Of a stretch of DNA of 33,646 nt, positions 8,555-15,570 are shown piece by piece (the stretch's first letter is position 1; each line of letters starts with the position of its first letter). The DNA lies in NCBI RefSeq assembly GCF_025353065.1, contig NZ_JANXRJ010000291.1, positions 1 through 33,646 on the forward strand, given 5' to 3'. Under the pieces are notes generated by a model. It ran no database searches. It worked only from the letters and a program-made list of their open reading frames with translations, and was not told the origin of the DNA. Made by a program: the position numbers and the translations under genes. The DNA is from Lapillicoccus sp. Lineage in GTDB: Bacteria; Actinomycetota; Actinomycetes; Actinomycetales; Dermatophilaceae.

Positions 8555-8678
8555 GTTTCCGGCGGCGCTGAGTTTCCGGCGGCGCTGAGTTTCCGGCGGC
8601 GCTGAGGTCCGGCGGCGCTGAGGTCCGGCGGCGCTGAGGTCTGGCGGTGCTGAGGTCTGGCGGTGCTGAGGTCCGGCT
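8551..8678. repeat. Minisatellite of 16-17 bp units overlapping the desaturase stop
   Basis: Three copies of CTGAGTTTCCGGCGGCG (17 bp, 8551-8601), two of CTGAGGTCCGGCGGCG (8602-8633), two of CTGAGGTCTGGCGGTG (8634-8665) and a partial unit. The first unit contains the TGA of the desaturase, and every unit contains a TGA. Copies are identical in adjacent pairs or triples, which points to recent slippage or unequal exchange. Confidence 0.9.
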
Positions 8679-8699
8679 CGGCTGTCGTCGCCGGACGGC

Positions 8700-8951
8700 T
8701 CTGCCAAAGGTCACCTTTCGCGTCAGGGGTCGGGACGGTCGCGCCTCTTGGCGCGAGTGGTCACCTTCGGTCGGATTGAGGGGGTCGGAACGACCTGACG
8801 TGACCTCTCGATCCCTCGCGGACAGGGATGCTCGCGACAGGGCACCTTTGGCGCCGGGTATGCCGCGCGCCCCAGGCATGCCGCGCCCGCCCCGAGTTCG
8901 TGGTACCGCCCAGGTATGCCGCGCGCCCCAGGTGAGAGCCGCCATCCCGGC
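8700..8951. repeat. Gene-free region rich in small dyads and GGTATGCC repeats
   Basis: No convincing gene lies between the minisatellite and nagB. The region holds the dyad AAAGGT-C-ACCTTT (8706-8718), the stem CGCGCC-tctt-GGCGCG (8740-8755), one copy of TGACCTCTCGATC (8801-8813), and two identical 20-mers GGTATGCCGCGCGCCCCAGG at 8857-8876 and 8913-8932 with a degenerate GGCATGCCGCGC copy between them. Any terminator for the convergent desaturase and nagB genes should lie here. Confidence 0.7.
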
Positions 8952-9737
8952 TCAGAAGGCCTGCCAGTCCGGCTTCGCCTCGTAGGTCTCCGTGTAGTAG
9001 CCCGCCAGCTGCAGCCGGGAGGCCGCACTCTGGTCGACGACGACCGTCGCGTGCGGGTGCATCTGCAGGATCGTCGCCGGCCACATCGCCGAGATCGACC
9101 CCTCCACGAGGTGGTGGACCGCCTCGGCCTTGTGTCGACCGGTGGCGACCAGCACGATGTGCCGGGCCTCCATGATGGTCCCGATGCCCTGCGTCAGGCA
9201 GTGCCGCGGGACCGCCTCGACATCGCCCCCGAAGAAACGCGCGTTGTCACGCCGGGTCTGGCTGGTCAGGGTCTTGATCCGGGTGCGGGAGGCCAGTGAC
9301 GAGCCGGGCTCGTTGAAGGCGATGTGCCCGTCGGTCCCGACCCCGAGGATCTGCAGGTCAACCCCTCCCGCGGCGCGGATCGCCTCCTCGTATGCCGCGC
9401 ACGCCCCGCGCAGGTCGCTCGCCGCGCCGTCCGGGCCATGGACCCGACCGCTGTCGATGTCGACGCGGGCGACGAGCTCGCGCTCGATGACGGTGCGATA
9501 GCGCTCGGCGTGGTCGGCCGCCAGCCCGACGTACTCGTCGAGCATGAAGGCGCTGGCCTGCGCCAGGCTCAAGGTGCCGGCATCGACCCGCCGACCGAGG
9601 TCGGCATAGATCGCCAGCGGGCTCGAGCCGGTTGCGACGCCGAGGACGGCAGCGGGCTTCGCGGCATACAACCGCTCGATCGCCTCGGCCGCGATCGTGC
9701 CGGTCGCCTCGGCGCTGTCGGTGATGATGACCTCCAC
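8952..9737 (-). CDS. nagB: Glucosamine-6-phosphate deaminase
   Basis: Converts glucosamine 6-phosphate to fructose 6-phosphate and ammonia, the last step of amino-sugar catabolism. From the GTG at 9737 the protein has 261 residues, the usual length. Catalytic positions are intact: D67 (FMLDEYVGL), D136 and H138 (LGVGTDGHIAFNEP) and E143, each exactly five less than E. coli D72, D141, H143 and E148. The phosphate-binding loop is GVATGSSP. The in-frame extension to 9812 adds residues outside the family. No nagA or transporter gene is adjacent, so it stands alone. Upstream there is an inverted-repeat pair (9774-9832). Confidence 0.94.
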   Translation of the reverse strand: MEVIITDSAEATGTIAAEAIERLYAAKPAAVLGVATGSSPLAIYADLGRRVDAGTLSLAQASAFMLDEYVGLAADHAERYRTVIERELVARVDIDSGRVHGPDGAASDLRGACAAYEEAIRAAGGVDLQILGVGTDGHIAFNEPGSSLASRTRIKTLTSQTRRDNARFFGGDVEAVPRHCLTQGIGTIMEARHIVLVATGRHKAEAVHHLVEGSISAMWPATILQMHPHATVVVDQSAASRLQLAGYYTETYEAKPDWQAF

Positions 9738-9773
9738 GCGGTCATTGTGTCGGTCCGACGTGTCGAGCACCGA

Positions 9774-9832
9774 TCGAGAGGTCAGAACTGGTCGATTGCA
9801 GCCGCTCCCCACGACCGTTGGTGACCTCTCGA
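9774..9832. promoter_or_regulatory. Inverted-repeat pair TCGAGAGGTCA / TGACCTCTCGA upstream of nagB
   Basis: TCGAGAGGTCA (9774-9784) faces TGACCTCTCGA (9822-9832) across 37 bp. A further copy, TGACCTCTCGATC, lies beyond the 3' end of nagB (8801-8813) and is the inverse of 9772-9784, so nagB is bracketed by 13-bp inverted copies. The role is unknown: operator, hairpin or remnant of a small mobile unit. Confidence 0.5.
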
Positions 9833-9845
9833 CGAAGGGGCCGCC

Positions 9846-10553
9846 CTACGAACCCTCGCCGGCCAGCGGTTCCTCCGGGAGGTCACCGAGCAGGGCGAAG
9901 GCCTCGAGATAAGGGCCCACGTCGCCCCGGGTCGCCCAGCCCCGCAGCTGGTCCGCCGTGCGACGGCTGGTCAGGGCGCGCGAGAGATCGAAGCCGGAGG
10001 CCCGCACCACGACCCGCGCCCCGGTGGCACCGTCGTCCGCGGTGTCTCCGTGGGACACCCAGACCCATCCGGAGTCTGTCGGTCCGTCGTTCTGCACGAG
10101 CGCGATCGGCGGCAAGCCGTTGATGGTGCGGCCGAAGCGTGCCGCCATCCGGTCTCGGACGATGGCAATACCCTTGCTGTCACGCCCTCCTGGCAGCCCG
10201 AGCGCGCCCCGCAGGTCCTGCTCGTGGATGACGATGTCGTTGAGGGGTCGGCTGTCGTGCTCGCGCATCAACGCCATCAGGGGGCGGGCGACCTCGGCCC
10301 ACTCGGCCAGGAGCTCGTCCGCCCCGTGGTCGCGGCGCGCAGTCACGTGGGCCGCGGTCCAGGCCGGGTCGTGGTCCTCCGGCTCGTTGCCGGCGAGGAC
10401 GTCGGCGCCCAGACCGACCATGTGCGAGAGGAGGTCGCGCACGCTCCAGTCCGGGCAGGCCGGCACCGTGGTCGCGAGCCGCTCGTCGTCGAGGTCGGCC
10501 ACCACGAGCCGCACGCGGTCGTAGGCGGCCTGCCACTGGTTCACGGGGTCCAT
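9846..10553 (-). CDS. Maleylpyruvate isomerase family mycothiol-dependent (DinB-like) protein
   Basis: A 235-residue protein of the actinobacterial TIGR03083/MDMPI family. The N-terminal four-helix DinB-like half has CPDWSVRDLLSHMVGLGADV, with one metal-ligand histidine, and further on IVIHEQDLRGALGLPGG with a second. The C-terminal half is an SCP2-like domain (DGATGARVVVRASGFDLSRALTSRRTADQLRGW). Members use or are predicted to use mycothiol as a thiol cofactor; the substrate is usually unknown and this one has no pathway neighbours. The start is the ATG at 10553 (MDPVNQWQAAYDRV); a GTG six codons earlier is less likely. Confidence 0.88.
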   Translation of the reverse strand: MDPVNQWQAAYDRVRLVVADLDDERLATTVPACPDWSVRDLLSHMVGLGADVLAGNEPEDHDPAWTAAHVTARRDHGADELLAEWAEVARPLMALMREHDSRPLNDIVIHEQDLRGALGLPGGRDSKGIAIVRDRMAARFGRTINGLPPIALVQNDGPTDSGWVWVSHGDTADDGATGARVVVRASGFDLSRALTSRRTADQLRGWATRGDVGPYLEAFALLGDLPEEPLAGEGS

Positions 10554-10675
10554 GCCCCGAGCCAAGCACACGCCCGGTCCGTATGCCGGGTGAGCGGCCC
10601 CGGGTGCGGCGAGCCCGATGACTTTCGGCGCGGACCGCAGCCACCATCAGGACCACCGCTCGGGAAGCGAACGTC

Positions 10676-11833
10676 ATGACCGCACTCCTCGACCTCCTCC
10701 AGCCGCACGTCGACTCCGGCGCCGTGCCCGGGGCCGTCGCCCTCCTGACCCACGACGCCGACGCCGACGCTGGCGCCAGGGTCGAGGTCGAGGTCGTCGG
10801 GAGCCAGGACGCCGAAGGCACCACGCCGATGACCCGCGACTCCATCTTCCGGATCGCCTCGATCACCAAGCCGATCACCGCTGCGACGGTGATGATGCTG
10901 GTCGAGGACGGGCTGCTCGGGCTCGACGACCCGGTCGACACCTGGCTGCCCGAGCTCACCTCCCCGATGATGTTGCGCACTCCCGACGGCCCGCTCGACG
11001 ACCTCGTCCCCGCGGCGCGGGCGATCACGGTCCGCGACCTGCTGGAGTCGCGGGCCGGGTGGGGCTTCCCCGACGCCTTCGACTGGCCGGCGGTGCAGGC
11101 GCTGTTGGCCGTCCAGCCCGTTGGCCGCGAGGTGGCGGCATACCCCGCGCATGTCTGGCTCGAGAAGCTCGCGAAGGTCCCCCTCGTCCACCAGCCCCGC
11201 GAGTGCTGGCTCCACAACACGTGTTCCGACCTGCAGGGCGTCCTCGTCGCGCGGGTGACCGGTCAGTCCCTCCCCCAGGTCTTCGCCGAGCGGGTCTTCG
11301 AGCCCCTCGGCATGGTCGACACGGGGTTCGTCGTGCCGACCGCAGCCGTCACCCGGCTGACGAGCTCTTACCGCGCCACCGATGTGGGTCTGGAGCTGGT
11401 CGACGGCCCGGACGGTCAGTGGGCTCGAACGCCCGAGTTCCCCTCTGGCGCAGGGGGACTCGTCTCCACCGCCGACGACTACCTCGCCTTCAACCGGATG
11501 CTGGCGGGGCGAGGAGAGGTCGACGGGATCCGGCTGCTGTCATCCGACGCCGTCCGCCTGATGACGACCGACCACCTCACCCCGGCCCAGCGGGCCGCCA
11601 GTCGCCTCTTCCTCGACGGACAGGGCTGGGGTTACGGCGGCTGCGTCGACGTCGACCCCATCGACCCGTGGGTCGTCCCGGGTCGCTACGGCTGGGTCGG
11701 CGACACCGGCACCTCGGCCCACCTCGTCCCCGCCACCGGCGACATCGCCATCCTGCTGACCCAGCGCGCCACGGACAGCCCGGTCCCCTCGAGCCTGATG
11801 GCCGAGTTCTGGACGTCTGCCGCGGGGGCCTGA
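10676..11833 (+). CDS. Serine beta-lactamase-like hydrolase with altered YxN motif
   Basis: A 385-residue protein of the beta-lactamase/penicillin-binding (class C, EstB-like) family without a signal peptide. The nucleophile motif is S62-I-T-K65 (RIASITKPITAATVMMLVEDG), followed by DLLESRAGWGF and the glycine-rich segment GAGGLVSTADDYLAFNRML. The segment expected to hold the Tyr-x-Asn motif reads WLHNTCSDLQG (L179-H180-N181), so the catalytic Tyr is absent from that position and from the neighbouring one. The K-T-G-like motif is also not obvious; the best candidate is WVGDTGTSAHL. It may be a hydrolase with changed chemistry or a weak enzyme. It is divergent from the MDMPI gene. Confidence 0.85.
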   Translation: MTALLDLLQPHVDSGAVPGAVALLTHDADADAGARVEVEVVGSQDAEGTTPMTRDSIFRIASITKPITAATVMMLVEDGLLGLDDPVDTWLPELTSPMMLRTPDGPLDDLVPAARAITVRDLLESRAGWGFPDAFDWPAVQALLAVQPVGREVAAYPAHVWLEKLAKVPLVHQPRECWLHNTCSDLQGVLVARVTGQSLPQVFAERVFEPLGMVDTGFVVPTAAVTRLTSSYRATDVGLELVDGPDGQWARTPEFPSGAGGLVSTADDYLAFNRMLAGRGEVDGIRLLSSDAVRLMTTDHLTPAQRAASRLFLDGQGWGYGGCVDVDPIDPWVVPGRYGWVGDTGTSAHLVPATGDIAILLTQRATDSPVPSSLMAEFWTSAAGA

Positions 11834-11849
11834 GAGGTGAGGGCGGAAC

Positions 11850-12233
11850 TCACAGGACGGAAGCGATGTCGGTCTGGTGGAAATCGTCGCCCTTGAAGAG
11901 CAGAGGCTCCCCGCGCACCTGCGCCAAGGCATACGCGAAGCTATCGCCGTATTTCAGCGCCGCCGGGTGACGTCCCTTGCCGAAACGCCGCCACGCGGCG
12001 GCGGCCGCGATCGCCTGCGCGTGATCGACGGGGACGATCTCGGCATGCAGGCCGTCGAGGAGCAGAGACAGGTCACGGGTGGCGTCGGGTCCTTGGCGCG
12101 ACTCGACCACCATGGTGGTCTCGACGAGGGATGCAGCGGACACGGCGACGGATCCGGTCATGGCGCTGAGGAACCGGTTGGCATCGTCCTCTCCGAGGAC
12201 GACGGCGACGAGGGCTGACGAGTCGACGATCAT
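11850..12233 (-). CDS. VapC-family PIN-domain ribonuclease toxin
   Basis: A 127-residue PIN toxin with all four acidic positions: D4 (MIVDSSALVAVVLGE), E38 (SLVETTMV), D97 (YGDSFAYALA) and D116 (LFKGDDFHQTDI). The sequence type (AAALKYGDSFAYALA, LLFKGDDF) is that of VapC proteins that cut specific tRNAs or rRNA. The ATG at 12233 follows the antitoxin stop by 3 nt, so the two are co-translated. The stop lies 16 nt from that of the convergent hydrolase gene, with no clear terminator between. Confidence 0.93.
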   Translation of the reverse strand: MIVDSSALVAVVLGEDDANRFLSAMTGSVAVSAASLVETTMVVESRQGPDATRDLSLLLDGLHAEIVPVDHAQAIAAAAAWRRFGKGRHPAALKYGDSFAYALAQVRGEPLLFKGDDFHQTDIASVL

Positions 12234-12236
12234 GCG

Positions 12237-12488
12237 TCAGCCCGGCAGACCGTCCGCGTCGTAACCCAGGATCTCGTCGTCGGTCCTCCCGTCGAGAGTG
12301 GCGCGAGCGCGGCCCCGGAGAATGATGGCGTGGAGCGCATCGGGGTCGGCACGCAGCGTCTGTGCCCGAACGCGCACCAGTCGCTCCTCGATCGCTATCC
12401 GGGTGGCTGTGGTGATGGGTTCTCCGGTGAGGTCGGCCAGCTCGCGCGCCGCTCGGTCGGTCGCCGCGTCCTTGATGTTCAGGGCCAT
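12237..12488 (-). CDS. VapB-family antitoxin
   Basis: An 83-residue antitoxin of the Rv0623/PSK type. The N-terminal MALNIKDAATDRAARELADLTGEPITTATRIAIEERL is the DNA-binding segment common to this family, which precedes a toxin-binding tail (RTDDEILGYDADGLPG). It is the first gene of the pair. The palindrome at 12491-12510 overlaps the region where its promoter must lie, consistent with autorepression by the VapBC complex. Confidence 0.92.
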   Translation of the reverse strand: MALNIKDAATDRAARELADLTGEPITTATRIAIEERLVRVRAQTLRADPDALHAIILRGRARATLDGRTDDEILGYDADGLPG

Positions 12489-12490
12489 AG

Positions 12491-12510
12491 AGGAAGATTA
12501 TCATCTTCCT
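12491..12510. promoter_or_regulatory. Probable VapB operator
   Basis: A perfect inverted repeat, AGGAAGAT-tatc-ATCTTCCT, begins 2 nt upstream of the vapB ATG (12488). A further GTCTTCCT half-site follows at 12511. Its AT-rich core stands out from the GC-rich surroundings. Binding here would block transcription or translation start of the operon. Confidence 0.75.
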
Positions 12511-12607
12511 GTCTTCCTCACGATGCTCATGATGGGTCCGTCAGCAACATCGACGTGGTCGGGGGCTCGACCCCCAGAGGCGAAGAACGGGTCCTACAGT
12601 CAGCACC

Positions 12608-12964
12608 ATGACCACCGCGGCCGACCTCCCGGACATCGATCCCGCCATCGCCCCGAGCGGGGCCGGCTGCGTGGAGTGCGACGCGGCCGGCGGCTGGTGG
12701 GTGCACCTGCGCCGGTGCGCGGCCTGTGGTCACGTCGGCTGCTGCGACAGCTCCCCGAGCCACCACGCGACGAAGCACCACGAGGCCTCGGGGCATCCCG
12801 TGATCACCAGCTTCGAGCCCGGCGAGGACTGGTTCTACGACTACCGCACCGACGACATGGCGAACGGTGTGGACCTGGCCCCACCGACGAGCCACCCTCT
12901 CGACCAGCCGGTCCCGGGTCCCGCCGGTCGGGTCCCGAGCGACTGGCAGGCCCAGCTCGGCTGA
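12608..12964 (+). CDS. UBP-type zinc finger protein
   Basis: A 118-residue protein with a bacterial ZnF-UBP-like domain. Cysteine pairs are at C21/C24 (GCVECDAAGG) and C37/C40 (RRCAACGHVGCCD), with C45/C46 next. The histidines of SHHATKHHEASGHPV (about 52-63) complete the zinc sites. In eukaryotes the fold binds ubiquitin C-termini; in actinobacteria the proteins are common, short and uncharacterised, so the partner is unknown. The C-terminal 40 residues are Pro-rich and probably disordered. It is monocistronic, divergent from vapBC and convergent with the SDR gene. Confidence 0.87.
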   Translation: MTTAADLPDIDPAIAPSGAGCVECDAAGGWWVHLRRCAACGHVGCCDSSPSHHATKHHEASGHPVITSFEPGEDWFYDYRTDDMANGVDLAPPTSHPLDQPVPGPAGRVPSDWQAQLG

Positions 12965-12991
12965 CCGGTCCGCGGACCCCCGACGCAGCAC

Positions 12992-13768
12992 CTACTCGAT
13001 GTGGGACTGCCCCGTCGAGGCCGTCGTCCCCCCGTCCACGACGAGGGTCGAGCCGGTGATGTATGCCGCGTCGGCACTCGCGAGGAACAGCACCGCAGGT
13101 GCGACGTCCTCGGGTCGGCCGGGCCGACCAAGGGCCACGCGGTTGTTGACCTTCGCCATCAGGGCGTCGTCGTGCGTCAGGCCCTCCGTCAGCTCCGTGA
13201 TGGTGAAGGCCGGCGCGACCGCGTTGATCCGGACCCCGCGGCTGCCGTAGTCGAGGGCCAACGACTGGACGAAGTTGAGCACCGCGGCCTTGCTCGCGTT
13301 GTACATCGCCTGTCCCCAGTCGCCGCGCATCGCCGAGACCGACGAGGTCACGACGAGGTTGCCGCCGACGCGCTCGAGCTCCGGCAGGGCCTCCCGGGCG
13401 AGGTAGACGAAGCCGTCGATGTTGGTGCGACTGATCCGCCGCCACTGCTCGAGCCCCAGGTCGACGAAGTCCCCGCTGGCGTAAGCCGCGGCGTTGCTCA
13501 CCAGGACGTCGAGGGCGCCGAACCGCTCCACCACGGCACGCACCAGGGCGGCCGCGGCGTCCGGGTCACCGACGTCGGAGGCCACCGCCATCGACCGCTC
13601 TCCGGGCTGTCCCTCGAGGGCCGCCAGGAGCTTGTCCTCGGTGCGCCCGGAGATGGTGACGTTGGCCCCGTTGTCCAGGAAGGCGAGTGCGATCGCCTTG
13701 CCGATGCCGCTCCCCCCGCCGGTCACGAGGACGCTCTTCCCGCTGAAGTCGTAGCTGTTGTGGGTCAT
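12992..13768 (-). CDS. SDR-family oxidoreductase
   Basis: A classical short-chain dehydrogenase/reductase of 258 residues. It has the cofactor motif TGGGSGIG (16-23), an acidic patch ASDVGD, the NNAG-equivalent VSNAAAYASG (with Ala for Gly), catalytic Ser in VVTSSVSAM, and YNASK with Tyr and Lys. The C-terminus ends ITGSTLVVDGG. The residue after strand 2 is Arg (ISGRTEDK), which suggests NADP(H). It is the second gene after the alpha/beta hydrolase (44 nt gap), so the pair may act on one substrate, possibly a ketone or ester; the substrate is not visible. Confidence 0.9.
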   Translation of the reverse strand: MTHNSYDFSGKSVLVTGGGSGIGKAIALAFLDNGANVTISGRTEDKLLAALEGQPGERSMAVASDVGDPDAAAALVRAVVERFGALDVLVSNAAAYASGDFVDLGLEQWRRISRTNIDGFVYLAREALPELERVGGNLVVTSSVSAMRGDWGQAMYNASKAAVLNFVQSLALDYGSRGVRINAVAPAFTITELTEGLTHDDALMAKVNNRVALGRPGRPEDVAPAVLFLASADAAYITGSTLVVDGGTTASTGQSHIE

Positions 13769-13812
13769 GGCCCCGACAACCTCCGGCTGGTGGCCTTTAT
13801 GCCGACCGGACC

Positions 13813-14580
13813 TCAGTCGAGGAAGGCGGCGAGCATCGGGATGAGCAGGTCGTCGCGGGTGCTGGCCGCCATGTGGGTGGTGCCCGGCAGGACCGCGAGC
13901 TGGGACCCGGGGATGAGCTCGAGCATCAGGGCCCCGTGCTCGACGGTGACGAAGTCGCGGTCGCCCATGACGATGAGCGTGGGCGCAGTGATGGCGGCGA
14001 GCTGCTCGTCGGACCAGCCCCGGAGGTCGGCGGCCGACGCCGAAACCGCGCCGAGCCACTCGTCGAAGTGTTCCGGGTGCGGTGACAGACGGGCATACAC
14101 CTCCTTCATCGCGACGAAGTCGTCCTGCGTCGGCATGAGGGTCGAGGTCGCCATCTTGGCCGGGTCGCTGAAGTCCTCGTGCATCCCCTCGGGTCGCACG
14201 GTCGCCGAGATCGGCACGATGGAGCGCACCCGGTCGGGATGGGACACGGCCAGCTCGAGGGTGACGGCGGCGCCGAAGCTGTGGCCCATCACGTGCGCCC
14301 GGTCGATGCCGAGGTGGTCGAGCAGCCCGACGACGTCGGTCGCGAGCACGGCCGGGCTCATCGTCCGATCGGTGTCTGCCGTCCGCCCGTGCCCCTGCAT
14401 CTCGATCCCGATGACCCGATGACGCGTAGCCAGCTCGGGGATGACGGTCGCCCAGCTGAGGTCGATGGTGAGGATGCCGCCGTGCAGCAGCACCAGGGGC
14501 GAGCCATCCTGGGGGCCGTACTCCTCGTAGTACATGTGCAGGCCGTTGACGTCGACGTATCCCGTGCTCGTGGTGTCCAT
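13813..14580 (-). CDS. Alpha/beta hydrolase
   Basis: A 255-residue alpha/beta hydrolase. The oxyanion-hole motif LVLLHGGI is at 29-36, the nucleophile elbow GHSFG holds S101, the acid is in VMGDRDFV and the histidine in LPGTTHMAA near the C-terminus. The EMQGHGRTADTD stretch after strand 4 is typical of the epoxide hydrolase/proline iminopeptidase-like branch, but no specific substrate is indicated. It has no signal peptide. It is the first gene of a two-gene unit with the SDR enzyme. Confidence 0.9.
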   Translation of the reverse strand: MDTTSTGYVDVNGLHMYYEEYGPQDGSPLVLLHGGILTIDLSWATVIPELATRHRVIGIEMQGHGRTADTDRTMSPAVLATDVVGLLDHLGIDRAHVMGHSFGAAVTLELAVSHPDRVRSIVPISATVRPEGMHEDFSDPAKMATSTLMPTQDDFVAMKEVYARLSPHPEHFDEWLGAVSASAADLRGWSDEQLAAITAPTLIVMGDRDFVTVEHGALMLELIPGSQLAVLPGTTHMAASTRDDLLIPMLAAFLD

Positions 14581-14680
14581 GCTGCTGTTGACCGTCCTTG
14601 TCCCGGAAACTCATCGGCCGCGCACGGTAGCGCCCGCAGCAGGGTGATCCTGCCACGCGCCGGTGTCTGTCCGACGGACC

Positions 14681-14973
14681 TCAGTCCGTCGCGCCCGCAC
14701 CCCCGAGACCGAGGAGCTCGACGGGGCAGCGAGGTCCGGGCGCGCGAGCCAGTCGGGCATCCGCTGACGGGAGGCTGACGTCCAGGGCCTCGGCCAGGGC
14801 GACGTATGCCGCGTCGTCGGCCGTGAGGTTGGTCCGCAGCTCCCAGCACCGAGCGAGGAACGGCAGGTGGGGCGCGGACTGCATCGGCAGGTCGGCCAGA
14901 TCGTCGAGTGCCTGACCGGCTCGTCGACGGTGAACGCGCCGACGAGGGTGAGTCGGCGCAGCACGGCCGACAT
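14681..14973 (-). pseudogene. Frameshifted, N-terminally degraded PIN-domain (VapC-like) toxin
   Basis: The C-terminal half reads QSAPHLPFLARCWELRTNLT and then DDAAYVALAEALDVSLPSAD, ARLARAPG, the standard PIN segment with its conserved Asp residues. The preceding segment, MSAVLRRLTLVGAFTVD (from 14973), is in another frame. Joining them with one inserted base near 14919-14927 restores a continuous ...VDRAGQALDDLADLP..., a typical VapC helix. The N-terminal strand with the first catalytic Asp cannot be found upstream in any frame. I infer an inactivated toxin; no antitoxin gene remains next to it. Confidence 0.7.
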
Positions 14974-15135
14974 GTCATCGCGACTGGTCCAACGCCGTTG
15001 AACCTGCCGCAACCCCGTTGGTCGTCGCGGTGGAGGACGTGCGGTCGGCAGGCAGGGCGGCGACCGGCAGGCAATCACGCGAGAGGTCAGCTGCGCACCG
15101 CGTCACCAGGGCCGGACGTCCGACGCGCCGCGTCG
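14974..15135. other. Gene-free decayed stretch
   Basis: No reading frame here has convincing protein-like content. It lies between the broken PIN toxin and the broken CxxC gene, and probably contains the degraded 5' part of the former. GAGAGGTCA near 15080 resembles the repeat next to nagB. Confidence 0.4.
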
Positions 15136-15415
15136 TCAGTGCAGCCCGCCCCCGGCGACCCAGGCGCTGAGGTCGTCGGCCTTGGGTGCGCCGTGCCAGT
15201 CGTCCTTGACGCGTCCGCACCGGGTGCACACGTGGCTGGTGAACCGGCGGTCGTCCGGGTTGTCCTGGACGGAGACGTCGTGGTGGAGGTGCAGCCTGCC
15301 GCGCAGCGGCCTCCGCGACATACCGGTCACGGAGGGTGCCGGGAAGCACTCGTGCCGCCACCCGGCAGAGGCCCCGCGACGCTGCCAGGGTGGTGGCGGC
15401 CTTCCGGCTGGTCAT
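15136..15415 (-). pseudogene. Broken small gene: permease-prefix-like start and CxxC tail in different frames
   Basis: From the ATG at 15415 one frame reads MTSRKAATTLAASRGLCRV, AARVLPGTLRDRYVAE, a helix pattern seen at the start of actinobacterial 'prefix' domains. From about 15330 another frame reads ...GMSRRPLRGRLHLHH, VQDNPDDRRFTSHVCTRCGR, VKDDWHGAPKADDLSAWVAGGGLH and stops at 15136; it has a CTRCGR zinc-ribbon-like knuckle. Both frames look like real protein but are offset by one base and overlap near 15300-15330. Either one gene is frameshifted, or the tail is a separate 61-64 residue protein with a poor ribosome site. No homologue is recognised with certainty. Confidence 0.4.
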
Positions 15416-15570
15416 GTCGGGCCGCCCGCCGCGAGCGGATCGGGACGCAGCAGCAGCGACCGTCGCCGACTGCGCTCGAGCTCGACCCGGGACAGCGCCG
15501 CACGGGTGGCGTGAAGTCCCCCCTCGGTGAGGCGGGAAGACCGTGCCGCGGGGCAACTCTGGGAAGGGCT

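Noticed and set aside
8551-8678. CRISPR array
   Set aside because: Units are only 16-17 bp, directly adjacent without spacers, and no cas genes exist in the window.
7445-8707. Long minus-strand open frame opposite the desaturase
   Set aside because: Translation is Glu/Arg/Gln-rich low complexity typical of antisense high-GC reading; the desaturase motifs on the plus strand are decisive.
8732-8745. Additional DosR/OsdR-like box GGGACGGTCGCGCC
   Set aside because: One arm is mismatched, and it lies between convergent gene ends with no promoter to serve.
9785-9792. DasR/NagR-like operator half-site (ACTGGTC) upstream of nagB
   Set aside because: Only one half of the ACTGGTCTAGACCA-type palindrome is present; not enough to call an operator.
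13001-14422. Long plus-strand open frame opposite the SDR and hydrolase genes
   Set aside because: No recognisable domain; both minus-strand genes show complete catalytic motifs.
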